This document shows, in pieces, positions 1 to 7,915 of a stretch of DNA of 64,000 nt. The position numbers and the translations under genes were made by a program. This DNA comes from Flavobacteriales bacterium (GTDB lineage: Bacteria; Bacteroidota; Bacteroidia; Flavobacteriales_E; Vicingaceae), in contig JACJZD010000002.1 in the NCBI GenBank assembly GCA_020635795.1, positions 62,001-126,000 of the forward strand, given 5' to 3'. Each line of letters begins with the position of its first letter. The first letter of the stretch is position 1. The notes beneath the pieces are model-generated. The model did no database searches. It was not told the origin of the DNA and was given only the letters and a program-made list of their open reading frames with translations.

Positions 1-1
1 T

Positions 2-1789
2 GCACAAGGAGGTATTAACGCTGCAAAAAATTACATGAATGATGGCGATTCAACCTATCGTTTGTTTTATGATACCGTAAAAGGTGGTGATTACCGTTCG
101 AGAGAAGCTAACGTTTATCGTTTAGCAGAAGTTTCGGCAAACATTATCGACCAATGTGTTGCTCAAGGAGTACCGTTTGCAAGAGATTATGGTGGTTTGT
201 TAGACAATCGTTCGTTTGGTGGAGTGTTGGTTTCAAGAACATTTTATGCAAAAGGACAAACCGGACAACAATTGTTGTTAGGAGCTTATTCTGCAATGAA
301 TCGTCAAATTGCTAAAGGAAAAATTACCATGTACAACCGTCATGAAATGATGGATTTAGTTGTAGTTGATGGTAAAGCAAGAGGAATTATTGCTCGTAAC
401 ATGATTACTGGCGAAATTGAAAAACATTCTGCACATGCGGTTGTTATTGCTTCGGGTGGTTACGGTAATGTGTTCTTTTTATCTACCAACGCAATGGGCT
501 CTAATGTTAGTGCTGCATGGAAAATTCACAAAAAAGGTGCATTCTTCGCAAATCCTTGCTATACGCAAATTCACCCTACTTGTGTGCCTCGTTCAGGTGA
601 ACACCAATCTAAATTGACCTTGATGTCAGAATCGTTAAGAAACGATGGTAGAATTTGGGTGCCTAAAAAGATGGAAGACGTGATGGCGATTAGAGAAGGA
701 AGAAAAAAACCTACTGATTTAAGTGAAGAAGAAAGAGATTATTATTTAGAAAGAAGATATCCTGCCTTTGGAAATTTAGTTCCAAGAGACGTAGCTTCAC
801 GTGCAGCAAAAGAAAGATGTGATGCTGGTTTTGGGGTTAATGCAACGGGAGAAGCTGTTTATCTAGATTTTAAATCTGCTATACACCGATATGGTTCACA
901 AAAAGCCAAAATATTAGGGATGGAAAATCCTACACAAGAACAAATTATCGAGTTAGGCGAGGCAGTAGTGGAAGAGAAATACGGCAATTTATTCCAGATG
1001 TATGAGAAAATTGTTGACCAAAATCCATACAAAACACCAATGATGATTTACCCTGCGGTACATTATACCATGGGTGGAATTTGGGTTGATTACAATTTAA
1101 TGACCACAATTCCTGGTTGTTACGCTGCTGGTGAAGCAAACTTCTCAGACCACGGTGCAAACAGATTAGGAGCTTCTGCATTAATGCAGGGGTTAGCTGA
1201 CGGTTACTTTGTATTGCCTTACACCATTGGCGATTATTTATCTCACGACATTAGAACAGGAAAAATACCTACTGATTCTCCTGAATTTAATGCTGCTGAA
1301 AAAGAAGTAAAAGATCGTTTAGAAAAATTGATTAACATTAAAGGTTCTAAATCAGTTGATTATTTCCATAAACGTTTAGGAAAAGTAATGTGGGATAAAG
1401 TTGGAATGGCAAGAAACGAAAAAGGGTTGAAAGAAGCCATGGACGAAATCAAGCAAATTCGTGAAGAATTTTGGAAAGATGTTCGTGTGCCAGGTGGAAT
1501 GAATGAATTAAATCCTGAATTGGAAAAAGCAACAAGAGTAGCAGATTTCTTAGAATTGGGAGAATTGTTTGCAAAAGATGCTTTACACAGAAACGAATCT
1601 TGTGGAGGTCACTTTAGAGAAGAATCGGTTGAGATGGACGGTGAACAAGAAGGAGAAGCTAAAAGAGATGATAAAAACTTTGCTTATGTAGCTGCTTGGG
1701 AATATACAGGCGACCCAAGAGAAGCTGTTTTACACAAAGAAGAATTAACATTTAATGATATAGAGTTAAAACAAAGAAGTTATAAGTAG
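2..1789 (+). CDS. sdhA: Succinate dehydrogenase/fumarate reductase flavoprotein subunit (5'-truncated by window edge)
   Basis: The reading frame is open from base 2, so the gene starts before the window; the first visible ATG (35) is internal. The missing part should hold the N-terminal FAD Rossmann fold. Visible family features are AQGGINAAKNY at the very start, the substrate-site motif QIHPTC, SESLRNDGRIWV and GEANFSDHGANRLGASAL near the C-terminal FAD-contact region. The protein oxidises succinate (or reduces fumarate) on the cytoplasmic face of the membrane with SdhB and a cytochrome b subunit that is not in the window. sdhB follows 469 bases downstream, separated by a broken four-helix-bundle ORF, which is unusual for this normally tight operon. 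The SdhA assignment is very secure; direction of catalysis cannot be read from sequence. Confidence 0.96.
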   Translation, partial: AQGGINAAKNYMNDGDSTYRLFYDTVKGGDYRSREANVYRLAEVSANIIDQCVAQGVPFARDYGGLLDNRSFGGVLVSRTFYAKGQTGQQLLLGAYSAMNRQIAKGKITMYNRHEMMDLVVVDGKARGIIARNMITGEIEKHSAHAVVIASGGYGNVFFLSTNAMGSNVSAAWKIHKKGAFFANPCYTQIHPTCVPRSGEHQSKLTLMSESLRNDGRIWVPKKMEDVMAIREGRKKPTDLSEEERDYYLERRYPAFGNLVPRDVASRAAKERCDAGFGVNATGEAVYLDFKSAIHRYGSQKAKILGMENPTQEQIIELGEAVVEEKYGNLFQMYEKIVDQNPYKTPMMIYPAVHYTMGGIWVDYNLMTTIPGCYAAGEANFSDHGANRLGASALMQGLADGYFVLPYTIGDYLSHDIRTGKIPTDSPEFNAAEKEVKDRLEKLINIKGSKSVDYFHKRLGKVMWDKVGMARNEKGLKEAMDEIKQIREEFWKDVRVPGGMNELNPELEKATRVADFLELGELFAKDALHRNESCGGHFREESVEMDGEQEGEAKRDDKNFAYVAAWEYTGDPREAVLHKEELTFNDIELKQRSYK

Positions 1790-1814
1790 TTAATCGTTAT
1801 TGGTTAATTGTTTT

Positions 1815-2194
1815 ATGGATAATAAAATAAGGAGTTTTGAAGATTTAGAATGTTGGAAAACTTGTACAGAGTTGAGACGATATGATTCTAAACTTATCAA
1901 GAAATTCCCTAAAAACGAACAGTACGAGTTAATTTCTCAAATGAAAAGAGCATCAAGGTCGGTAACACACAATATTGCAGAAGGTTATGGTAGATTCATC
2001 ATCAAGAAAACATTCAGTATTGTAGACAATCAAGAGGTTCTTTATATGAACTTATAGACCAATTTATAGTTGCATTTGATGAAGATTATATTACGGATGA
2101 TGAATTAACAACAGGTAGAGAACAAATTAATAAATGTTTAGCATTGTTAAATGGTTATATAAAATATTTAATAAAGGCAAAAGACAATAAATAA
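1815..2194 (+). pseudogene. Four-helix-bundle protein (S23/IVP family), broken by a single-base frameshift
   Basis: The ORF begins MDNKIRSFEDLECWKT and carries the family core ISQMKRASRSVTHNIAEGYGRF. At about 1995-1997 the frame shifts: a one-base deletion would explain it, since the next frame continues HHQENIQYCRQSRGSLYEL and runs to a TAA at 2192-2194 with the expected C-terminal helices. As read, translation stops at 2057. The family is known from 23S rRNA intervening sequences and as dispersed small ORFs in Bacteroidota; its function is unclear, and Avd of diversity-generating retroelements is a structural relative. It lies between sdhA and sdhB, and an intact paralogue occurs at 26598-26960. 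A sequencing error cannot be excluded. Confidence 0.85.
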
Positions 2195-2258
2195 AAATAC
2201 AACTAACGGTTAAGAGACTATCAACTAATAACTTTTAACCATTAACAAATAACAAACT

Positions 2259-3011
2259 ATGAACTTAACATTAAAAGTTTGGCGTCAAAAAGATGCAAAG
2301 GCTAAAGGTGGTTTAGAAACTTACCAAATTAAAGACGTATCAGAACATTCTTCGTTTTTAGAAATGTTAGATATGTTAAACGAACAGTTGATTAACGAGG
2401 GTAAAGAACCGGTTGCATTCGACCACGATTGTAGAGAAGGTATTTGCGGGATGTGTTCGTTATACATTAACGGAGAAGCACATGGACCCGACAGAGCAGT
2501 TACCACTTGTCAATTACACATGCGTATGTTTAAAGATGGTGATACCATTTTTATTGAACCATTTAGATCGAAAGCATTTCCAGTATTAAAAGATTTAATT
2601 GTTGATAGAGGTTCGTTTGAAAGAATTCAACAAGCTGGTGGATTTATTTCGGTAAATACTTCAGGAAATACTCAAGATGCGAATGCATTGCCAATTCCAA
2701 AACCAGATGCTGATAAAGCAATGGATGCGGCAACTTGTATTGGTTGTGGAGCTTGTGTAGCTACTTGTAAAAACTCTTCTGCAATGTTGTTTGTGGCGGC
2801 TAAAGTTTCACAATATTCATATTTGCCGCAAGGACAAGTTGAACGTAAAGAACGTGTGTTAAACATGGTAGAGCAAATGGATAAAGAGGGTTTTGGTAAC
2901 TGTACCAATACTGGAGCTTGTGAGGTAGAATGTCCGAAAGGAATTTCATTAGAGTTTATTGCTCGTATGAATCGAGAATATTTTGGAGCCTCAATAAAAT
3001 CTGAAAATTAA
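2259..3011 (+). CDS. sdhB: Succinate dehydrogenase/fumarate reductase iron-sulfur subunit
   Basis: 250 residues, the usual size. An N-terminal plant-type ferredoxin fold holds the [2Fe-2S] ligands in CREGICGMC plus a later Cys (TTCQLHM). The C-terminal half carries two Cys clusters, CIGCGACVATC and CTNTGACEVECPKG, for the [4Fe-4S] and [3Fe-4S] centres. It passes electrons between the SdhA flavin and the membrane cytochrome b/quinone site. It is in the same orientation as sdhA but separated by a four-helix-bundle remnant, so co-transcription may depend on read-through of that insert. The ATG at 2259 follows an A-rich leader typical of this phylum. Confidence 0.97.
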   Translation: MNLTLKVWRQKDAKAKGGLETYQIKDVSEHSSFLEMLDMLNEQLINEGKEPVAFDHDCREGICGMCSLYINGEAHGPDRAVTTCQLHMRMFKDGDTIFIEPFRSKAFPVLKDLIVDRGSFERIQQAGGFISVNTSGNTQDANALPIPKPDADKAMDAATCIGCGACVATCKNSSAMLFVAAKVSQYSYLPQGQVERKERVLNMVEQMDKEGFGNCTNTGACEVECPKGISLEFIARMNREYFGASIKSEN

Positions 3012-3013
3012 CA

Positions 3014-3079
3014 GTAGAGACGCACAATTGTGCGTCTAAATAACTGTATAAAACAAGACGCACAATTGTGCGTCTCTAC
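3014..3079. repeat. Pair of perfect 20-bp palindromes forming a 24-bp-arm inverted repeat
   Basis: The self-complementary 20-mer agacgcacaattgtgcgtct occurs twice (3018-3037 and 3056-3075). GTAG precedes the first and CTAC follows the second, so the whole unit is a perfect inverted repeat of 24-base arms around an 18-base spacer. Each arm can also fold alone. It starts 3 bases after the sdhB stop and ends 2 bases before the ATG of the next gene. It is probably a REP-like dispersed element; a terminator role is less likely as no T tract follows. Confidence 0.85.
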
Positions 3080-3081
3080 GG

Positions 3082-3444
3082 ATGAAAAAAACATTAATAC
3101 TTGGAGCAAGTTCAAATCCAGAACGATATGCATACAAGGCTACCGTTAAGTTAGCTCAACATGGTCATGAAGTTTGTCCTGTTGGGCTTAGAGTTGGAAA
3201 TATTGAGGGACATGAAATCTTGATAAACAACCCTATAATTAAAGATATTGATACTGTTACACTTTATGTTGGGCCGCAAAATCAGCCAGTATATTACGAT
3301 TACATCTTAAATCAAATCAAACCAAAACGTATTATTTTTAATCCTGGAACCGAAAACCCTGAATTGGAAAAGTTGGCGAAAGAACAAGGAATAGTAACAG
3401 AAATTGCTTGTACCTTGGTGTTGTTGTCTCTTGATAGCTATTAA
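3082..3444 (+). CDS. CoA-binding (YccU-like) domain protein
   Basis: A 120-residue single-domain protein with the Rossmann-type CoA-binding fold: MKKTLILGASSNPERYAYKA at the N-terminus (nucleotide-binding loop), VTLYVGPQNQP in the middle and IIFNPGTENPELEKLAKEQGI before the conserved EIACTLVLLS. It resembles stand-alone succinyl-CoA-synthetase-like CoA-binding domains, which bind CoA without a known catalytic activity. The ATG lies 2 bases after the palindromic repeat, leaving almost no room for a promoter or leader, so it is probably read from the sdh transcript or from a promoter inside the repeat. Confidence 0.85.
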   Translation: MKKTLILGASSNPERYAYKATVKLAQHGHEVCPVGLRVGNIEGHEILINNPIIKDIDTVTLYVGPQNQPVYYDYILNQIKPKRIIFNPGTENPELEKLAKEQGIVTEIACTLVLLSLDSY

Positions 3445-3762
3445 TCAGTTAGTTTGTTTTAAAATCTTGTTTAACACTATTTAATTGATAATCAAATAAA
3501 GCAATATCACCAAGTTCATAAAAGGTTATCAATTCAACCACATTTACTTTTAATCTAAAAACCACTGTCCATGCTTTTAAAATGAATGGACAATTTTAAT
3601 TTTGAAAAATTTATTGGAAAAGCAATAAAAATATTTAAAACACACACATTATTTTTTTAAAAAAAGGAAGGTGGCATGAGATATATTATAGCTTTAATTT
3701 TTTTGCTGAAAAAAATGCTTTAATATTGCAAGAGAGGATTAAGATTCAATACAAAAGAATAA
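3445..3762. other. Intergenic region, 318 bases, no gene seen
   Basis: AT-rich and without a credible ORF. A 7-bp stem (tgtccat 3566-3572 / atggaca 3586-3592) with a 13-base loop and a T-rich 3' side could be a weak terminator for the upstream gene. The rest presumably contains the promoter of the two-component pair: TAATATTG at about 3721 is one mismatch from the TAnnTTTG -7 box, but the spacing to an upstream TTG (15) is short. Confidence 0.4.
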
Positions 3763-3771
3763 TTGAAAACA

Positions 3772-4407
3772 ATGTTAAAAGTATATCTTGCTGACGACCA
3801 TAACATTGTAGCACAAGGGCTAGCTTCATTAATTCGTCAAATTTCTACTGTTGACGAATTAAAAGTTTTTCAGAATGGAAAAAATTTGTTCGATGCTTGT
3901 TTGCATGAACAACCAGATGTAGTTTTTTTAGATATTGAAATGCCCATTTGGGATGGCAGAAAAACACTTGTTGAATTAAGAAACAAGTTTCCAATTATAC
4001 GCTGCAATATGCTTTCGATGAACAACGAAAAAGCAATTATTGACGATTGTATTAGTAAAGGAGCATTAGGTTATTTAAGTAAAGATTGTACTATAGATGA
4101 ACTAAAAGAAGCAATACTTAATACCTCAGAAGTTTATTTTTCGAAAGACGTACTAAAGCATCTTAGTGGTTATGGAAAAACAAGAGAAGATCAAAAATTT
4201 TTATTGAACGAACCTTTAACAGAAAGAGAAGTTGAAGTGCTTACACTTTTGTGTGATGGCTTATCTCCAAAAGAAATTGCCAATAAAATCCATTTAAGTC
4301 CTAGAACTGTAGAAACACACAAAACAGCCATTATGCAAAAATTTGAAGTTAATTCGGTTGGCAAGCTAATTAGTGTAGCAATAAAAAACAAAGTGATTTC
4401 AATTTAA
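3772..4407 (+). CDS. NarL/LuxR-family response regulator
   Basis: The ATG at 3772 gives MLKVYLADDHNIVAQGL; a TTG three codons earlier is in frame but less likely. The receiver domain (about 1-120) has the acidic pair D8/D9, the phosphoacceptor D54 in VFLDIEMP and the conserved Lys in LSKDCT. The C-terminal LuxR-type helix-turn-helix runs from LTEREVEVLTLLCDGLSPKEIA through RTVETHK. It is 5 bases upstream of a histidine kinase gene, so the two form a two-component pair. Target genes are not known; the next two secreted-protein genes carry TACG/CGTA palindromes in their leaders and are candidates. Confidence 0.93.
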   Translation: MLKVYLADDHNIVAQGLASLIRQISTVDELKVFQNGKNLFDACLHEQPDVVFLDIEMPIWDGRKTLVELRNKFPIIRCNMLSMNNEKAIIDDCISKGALGYLSKDCTIDELKEAILNTSEVYFSKDVLKHLSGYGKTREDQKFLLNEPLTEREVEVLTLLCDGLSPKEIANKIHLSPRTVETHKTAIMQKFEVNSVGKLISVAIKNKVISI

Positions 4408-4412
4408 CAGGT

Positions 4413-6320
4413 GTGGTAAAAGGTTTTTTTCTAATAGTATCTATTTTTATTTTTTCTGGTGTTAATGGTCAGAAAATAGACAGTTTAATGAGTCTATTGC
4501 CAAACTCAAAGGGCATCGAAAAAATTGAAATCTATAATGAATTAGCGTTTTTAACCAATAAAATTGAGCCAGCAAAATCAATTGATTGGAGTTATAAATC
4601 CTTAGCATTATCCAAAAAACAACACCATGATAAAGGATTGTTTGATGCTTATACCAATCTTGGTATCGTTTACATAAATTTAGGTAAATACGATAGCTCG
4701 GTTGTCTTTTTAAATCACGCTTTAGTAAAGGCTAAAAAATTAAACGATGAGGTATTAAAGGCATCTACTTTTCATAATCTTAGCTCAAATTATATTGCAA
4801 TGGGCGATTATACGTTGGCTTTAAACTATTTAACACAAGCTGCAACCATTTTTGAGAAAGAGCATAATCAACAAAAATTTGCAAAGACTTGTATCAACTT
4901 AGGCGATTTATACCAGAAAATTGGAGATAAAAAATCTGCAGAGAAATTTCTGTTGAAAGCAATTAAAATAGCTGAAGATTCAAAAGACAAGTCGTTATTT
5001 GCTGCAGCACAAAACACTTACGGTATCTATTTAGCAGGAGAAGGCAGTTTTGATAGTGCTTTGGTTTACTTTTCAAACTCAGCCATTATTAGAGAAGAAA
5101 TAAAACAGTTTTCGGAGTTATATTGGAACTATAATAACATGGGAGGTATTTATTACTATCTAAATCAACTTGATAAGGCTCTTTATTACTTTAATAAAAG
5201 TTTAGAAATTGCAAAAATTATGAATTCAGATGCGGTAATTGCTACTGTTTACAATAATATAGGTTCTGTATTAAATCAAATGAAACAGTTTGACAAGGCA
5301 ATTGAGCAACATTCATTGGCATTAGATTTATCCGATAAAATAAACAACAGTACTGTTAAAAAAGATGCTTTAGAAAACCTATACCTAGCCTATCAAAATA
5401 AAGGAGATTATAAAAAAGCACTAGAATATCATGAACAATTTACCAACTATTCAGATAGTATTTTTTCAATAGAAAAAACGGAGCAATTGGCGAATATTCA
5501 AACAAAATATGAAACAGAATATAAAGTAAAAGAGATAGAGCAAGAAAGAGAAGTTGCTAAAGCAAATGCTGTAGCAGAAGGACAGAAAAAAAGGATGTTG
5601 CTGCTTGTTTTAATTGCAGTGATATTAATTGCGGTTTTTGTATTAGTACTAATTGCATTAAATAACAAAAAGAAGAAAGCAGAGTTAGAGATTACTGCAC
5701 AGAAAAAAATAGTTGAGGCTATTTTTGAAGCTGAGGAAAAGGAACGAACTCGAATTGCTAAAGATTTACATGATGGTATTGTGCAAAATTTAACCGCACT
5801 AAAATTAGCAGTGAATAATGCTGCCAAAAATAGCCCAACACAATTTGTTGAATTGGAAAATATTGGTGGAGATTTAGAAAAAACCACTAAAGAAGTTCGT
5901 GAAATTTCTTACCAAATGATGCCTGTTACCTTAAAAGAATTGGGTTTAATAAAAGCTTTGGAGGAGTTGCTACAACGAAACTTAACCAATGTTGATATTC
6001 AGTTTGAGTTTAATCATTTTGGATTAGAGCACCGATTGCCTGAAAAAATAGAAGTGAATGTTTATAGAATATGTCAAGAATTAATTAATAACTCTATTAA
6101 GCACAGTCGCGCCACCAATATATCCATTTTGTTACAAATACGAAACAACATACTTCAGCTTACTTATGAAGACAATGGGGTAGGTTTTGATTCCAATAAA
6201 GTAAGAAAAGGTATTGGATTAAACAGTCTTAACAGTAGAGTAGAAATGGTAAAAGGTTCATTAGAATTTAACGAAACAGAAGTTTCGGGTACCACCGCTT
6301 ACATTAGGATTCCGCTTTAA
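4413..6320 (+). CDS. TPR-containing sensor histidine kinase (HisKA_3/NarX type)
   Basis: 635 residues starting at GTG 4413, with signal peptide MVKGFFLIVSIFIFSGVNGQ. About seven TPR-like units follow (roughly 50-345: YTNLGIVYINLGKYDSS, YNNIGSVLNQMKQFDKA), then a coiled coil, one membrane helix (about 394-417) and a HisKA_3 domain with phospho-His H453 in RIAKDLHDGIVQNL. The C-terminal HATPase has its N box in ELINNSIKHSRA and its G1 box in DNGVGFD. The sensory TPR domain should lie in the periplasm and the kinase in the cytoplasm. This domain order is common in Bacteroidota and pairs with the NarL-type regulator immediately upstream. The signal sensed is unknown. Confidence 0.92.
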   Translation: MVKGFFLIVSIFIFSGVNGQKIDSLMSLLPNSKGIEKIEIYNELAFLTNKIEPAKSIDWSYKSLALSKKQHHDKGLFDAYTNLGIVYINLGKYDSSVVFLNHALVKAKKLNDEVLKASTFHNLSSNYIAMGDYTLALNYLTQAATIFEKEHNQQKFAKTCINLGDLYQKIGDKKSAEKFLLKAIKIAEDSKDKSLFAAAQNTYGIYLAGEGSFDSALVYFSNSAIIREEIKQFSELYWNYNNMGGIYYYLNQLDKALYYFNKSLEIAKIMNSDAVIATVYNNIGSVLNQMKQFDKAIEQHSLALDLSDKINNSTVKKDALENLYLAYQNKGDYKKALEYHEQFTNYSDSIFSIEKTEQLANIQTKYETEYKVKEIEQEREVAKANAVAEGQKKRMLLLVLIAVILIAVFVLVLIALNNKKKKAELEITAQKKIVEAIFEAEEKERTRIAKDLHDGIVQNLTALKLAVNNAAKNSPTQFVELENIGGDLEKTTKEVREISYQMMPVTLKELGLIKALEELLQRNLTNVDIQFEFNHFGLEHRLPEKIEVNVYRICQELINNSIKHSRATNISILLQIRNNILQLTYEDNGVGFDSNKVRKGIGLNSLNSRVEMVKGSLEFNETEVSGTTAYIRIPL

Positions 6321-6341
6321 ACTACGAAAATTTACGTAGTT
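6320..6341. promoter_or_regulatory. Inverted repeat aactacg-N8-cgtagtt upstream of a secreted-protein gene
   Basis: Perfect 7-base arms (aactacg / cgtagtt) sit directly after the histidine kinase stop and 74 bases before the ATG at 6415. It could be an operator for the adjacent NarL-type regulator or a small terminator stem; no T tract follows, which favours an operator. A similar TACG/CGTA palindrome lies upstream of the next gene. This is inference from position and symmetry only. Confidence 0.4.
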
Positions 6342-6414
6342 AATTTCAGTTAATTTACGCTTTTACAACAATTGTATTTCATGGAATTTAGCCTAAAATT
6401 TAAAACAAAATACT

Positions 6415-7749
6415 ATGAAAAGAATTATTACTCAATTTATTGCAATTGCATTATTTCCAACACTGGGAAATGCACAAATTACCATAACGCAGAGCGATCT
6501 TCCTGTCCTTTTTAGCACTTGGGTAGAACACGAAGATACTACAACACATGCTGCTATTACTCCAGCTGGGCCTAGTCAAACATGGGATTACTCAAATTTT
6601 ACAATTGTTGAAACAGAGGTGTCAAATTTACAACCGTTAACAGCTACCAACTCCAATTGGAATGCTAATTTTCCAACTGCACAAATGGTGCATTACGATT
6701 ACATGGATAGTACTGCAGTTTACTATTCTAGTAATTCAACGGGATTTTATTTGGATGGATTTTATGATAATCGATCAGAAGCAGACATCAATGCATTTAG
6801 TTACCAGAATAAACGATTGTTGTTCCCTGTTCCTTTTACATATTTAAACACCACATCCAATCTTGCTTCTTTTTCTATTGAAGTTAACCAAGGTTTTATG
6901 GTAAAAGTGGCGAGTTATACGCATACTGATTTTACCTGTGATGCATATGGAAGTATAACAACTCCCGCGGGAACTTTTTCTAATACCATAAGAATTAAGT
7001 CGATTTCATATAATTATGACTCAACATTTGCTGATTTTGGTACAGGTTATCAACTCCTTGATTTTTCAGAGCCTAATGATACTTCTATAACCTATACGTG
7101 GATGCAAAATGGATCTAACTCAATTGTTTTTACAGCTGACGAATTGATGAATGGTCCTACACCAACTGGAATAATAGAAGATGCATCATATTATGATGTT
7201 ACACCACCAGCAGCACCAAACCCACCAACAAACCTTACAGTGAATCCAACTACGCTTAAAACCACATTTGATAAAATGCAATTGAATTGGTCCGACAACT
7301 CTAACAATGAGTTAGGGTTTAATATTGAAAGAAGTATAGATAGCACCAACTGGTCGGTAATTACAACTGTTGGCGCAGATGAGACTTCATATTTAGATAT
7401 GGGATTAAGTCCGATGACAATTTATTACTACAGAGTTTCAGCCTATAATGGTGTAGGAACCTCTATCTATTCAAATACTGTTTCTGGTAATACCGATGGG
7501 TCAACTTCAATTAACAATGATTTAGCTGAGGAAAAATTACAAGTGTATCCAAATCCTACCAATGGAATAGTTTCTATTCAGCTTACAAATAATAATTCTA
7601 CAACCATTGAACTGTATAATGTAATAGGAGAGCGTTTAATGTCAGAGCAAATCAATCAATCAAAACATACCATTGATATAAGTAATTATCCGAATGGAGT
7701 ATATTTCCTAAAAGCTGATGGAAGTATTGCAAAGATTATCAAACAATAA
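6415..7749 (+). CDS. Secreted protein with fibronectin type III domain and T9SS type A sorting domain
   Basis: 444 residues. A signal peptide (cleavage near GNAQ) is followed by a region of about 240 residues that I do not recognise. A fibronectin type III-like domain (about 258-345, with PPTNLTVNP and YYYRVSAYNGVGTS) comes next. A T9SS type A sorting domain closes the protein (last 70 residues, VYPNPTNGIVSIQL to GVYFLKADGSIAKIIKQ). The protein should be exported by Sec, then carried across the outer membrane by T9SS and anchored or released. It follows the two-component pair in the same orientation. Its C-terminus and terminator are near copies of those of the next gene. Confidence 0.88.
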   Translation: MKRIITQFIAIALFPTLGNAQITITQSDLPVLFSTWVEHEDTTTHAAITPAGPSQTWDYSNFTIVETEVSNLQPLTATNSNWNANFPTAQMVHYDYMDSTAVYYSSNSTGFYLDGFYDNRSEADINAFSYQNKRLLFPVPFTYLNTTSNLASFSIEVNQGFMVKVASYTHTDFTCDAYGSITTPAGTFSNTIRIKSISYNYDSTFADFGTGYQLLDFSEPNDTSITYTWMQNGSNSIVFTADELMNGPTPTGIIEDASYYDVTPPAAPNPPTNLTVNPTTLKTTFDKMQLNWSDNSNNELGFNIERSIDSTNWSVITTVGADETSYLDMGLSPMTIYYYRVSAYNGVGTSIYSNTVSGNTDGSTSINNDLAEEKLQVYPNPTNGIVSIQLTNNNSTTIELYNVIGERLMSEQINQSKHTIDISNYPNGVYFLKADGSIAKIIKQ

Positions 7750-7771
7750 ACTAAAAACAAAACAATTGCTT

Positions 7772-7810
7772 AAACCGTCTTTGGCATTGCTAAAGGCGGT
7801 TTTTGTTTTA
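7772..7810 (+). terminator. Rho-independent terminator
   Basis: An 11-bp stem (aaaccgtcttt 7772-7782 / aaaggcggttt 7792-7802, one G-U pair) with a 9-base loop and a T-rich tail lies 23 bases after the stop codon. The same hairpin, loop included, recurs after the next gene at 9259-9297. Confidence 0.9.
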
Positions 7811-7840
7811 CAAAAGTTCTAAGTAATTTTTCGTAGATAA

Positions 7841-7888
7841 AATACGAAATATGTCGTATTCATTTTTTTTAACTGTTTGATATTTTTG
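7841..7888 (+). promoter_or_regulatory. Candidate promoter with -7 box TATTTTTG and upstream TACG palindrome
   Basis: TATTTTTG (7881-7888) fits the Bacteroidota -7 consensus TAnnTTTG and lies 28 bases before the ATG at 7916. No TTG is at the -33 distance. Instead a perfect 6-base inverted repeat (aatacg 7841-7846 / cgtatt 7855-7860) sits there, as expected for an activator site replacing the -33 element. The pattern resembles the palindrome before 6415, so the nearby NarL-type regulator is a plausible partner. Confidence 0.45.
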
Positions 7889-7915
7889 TGCTGTTAAACA
7901 ATAAAAAAATGACTT

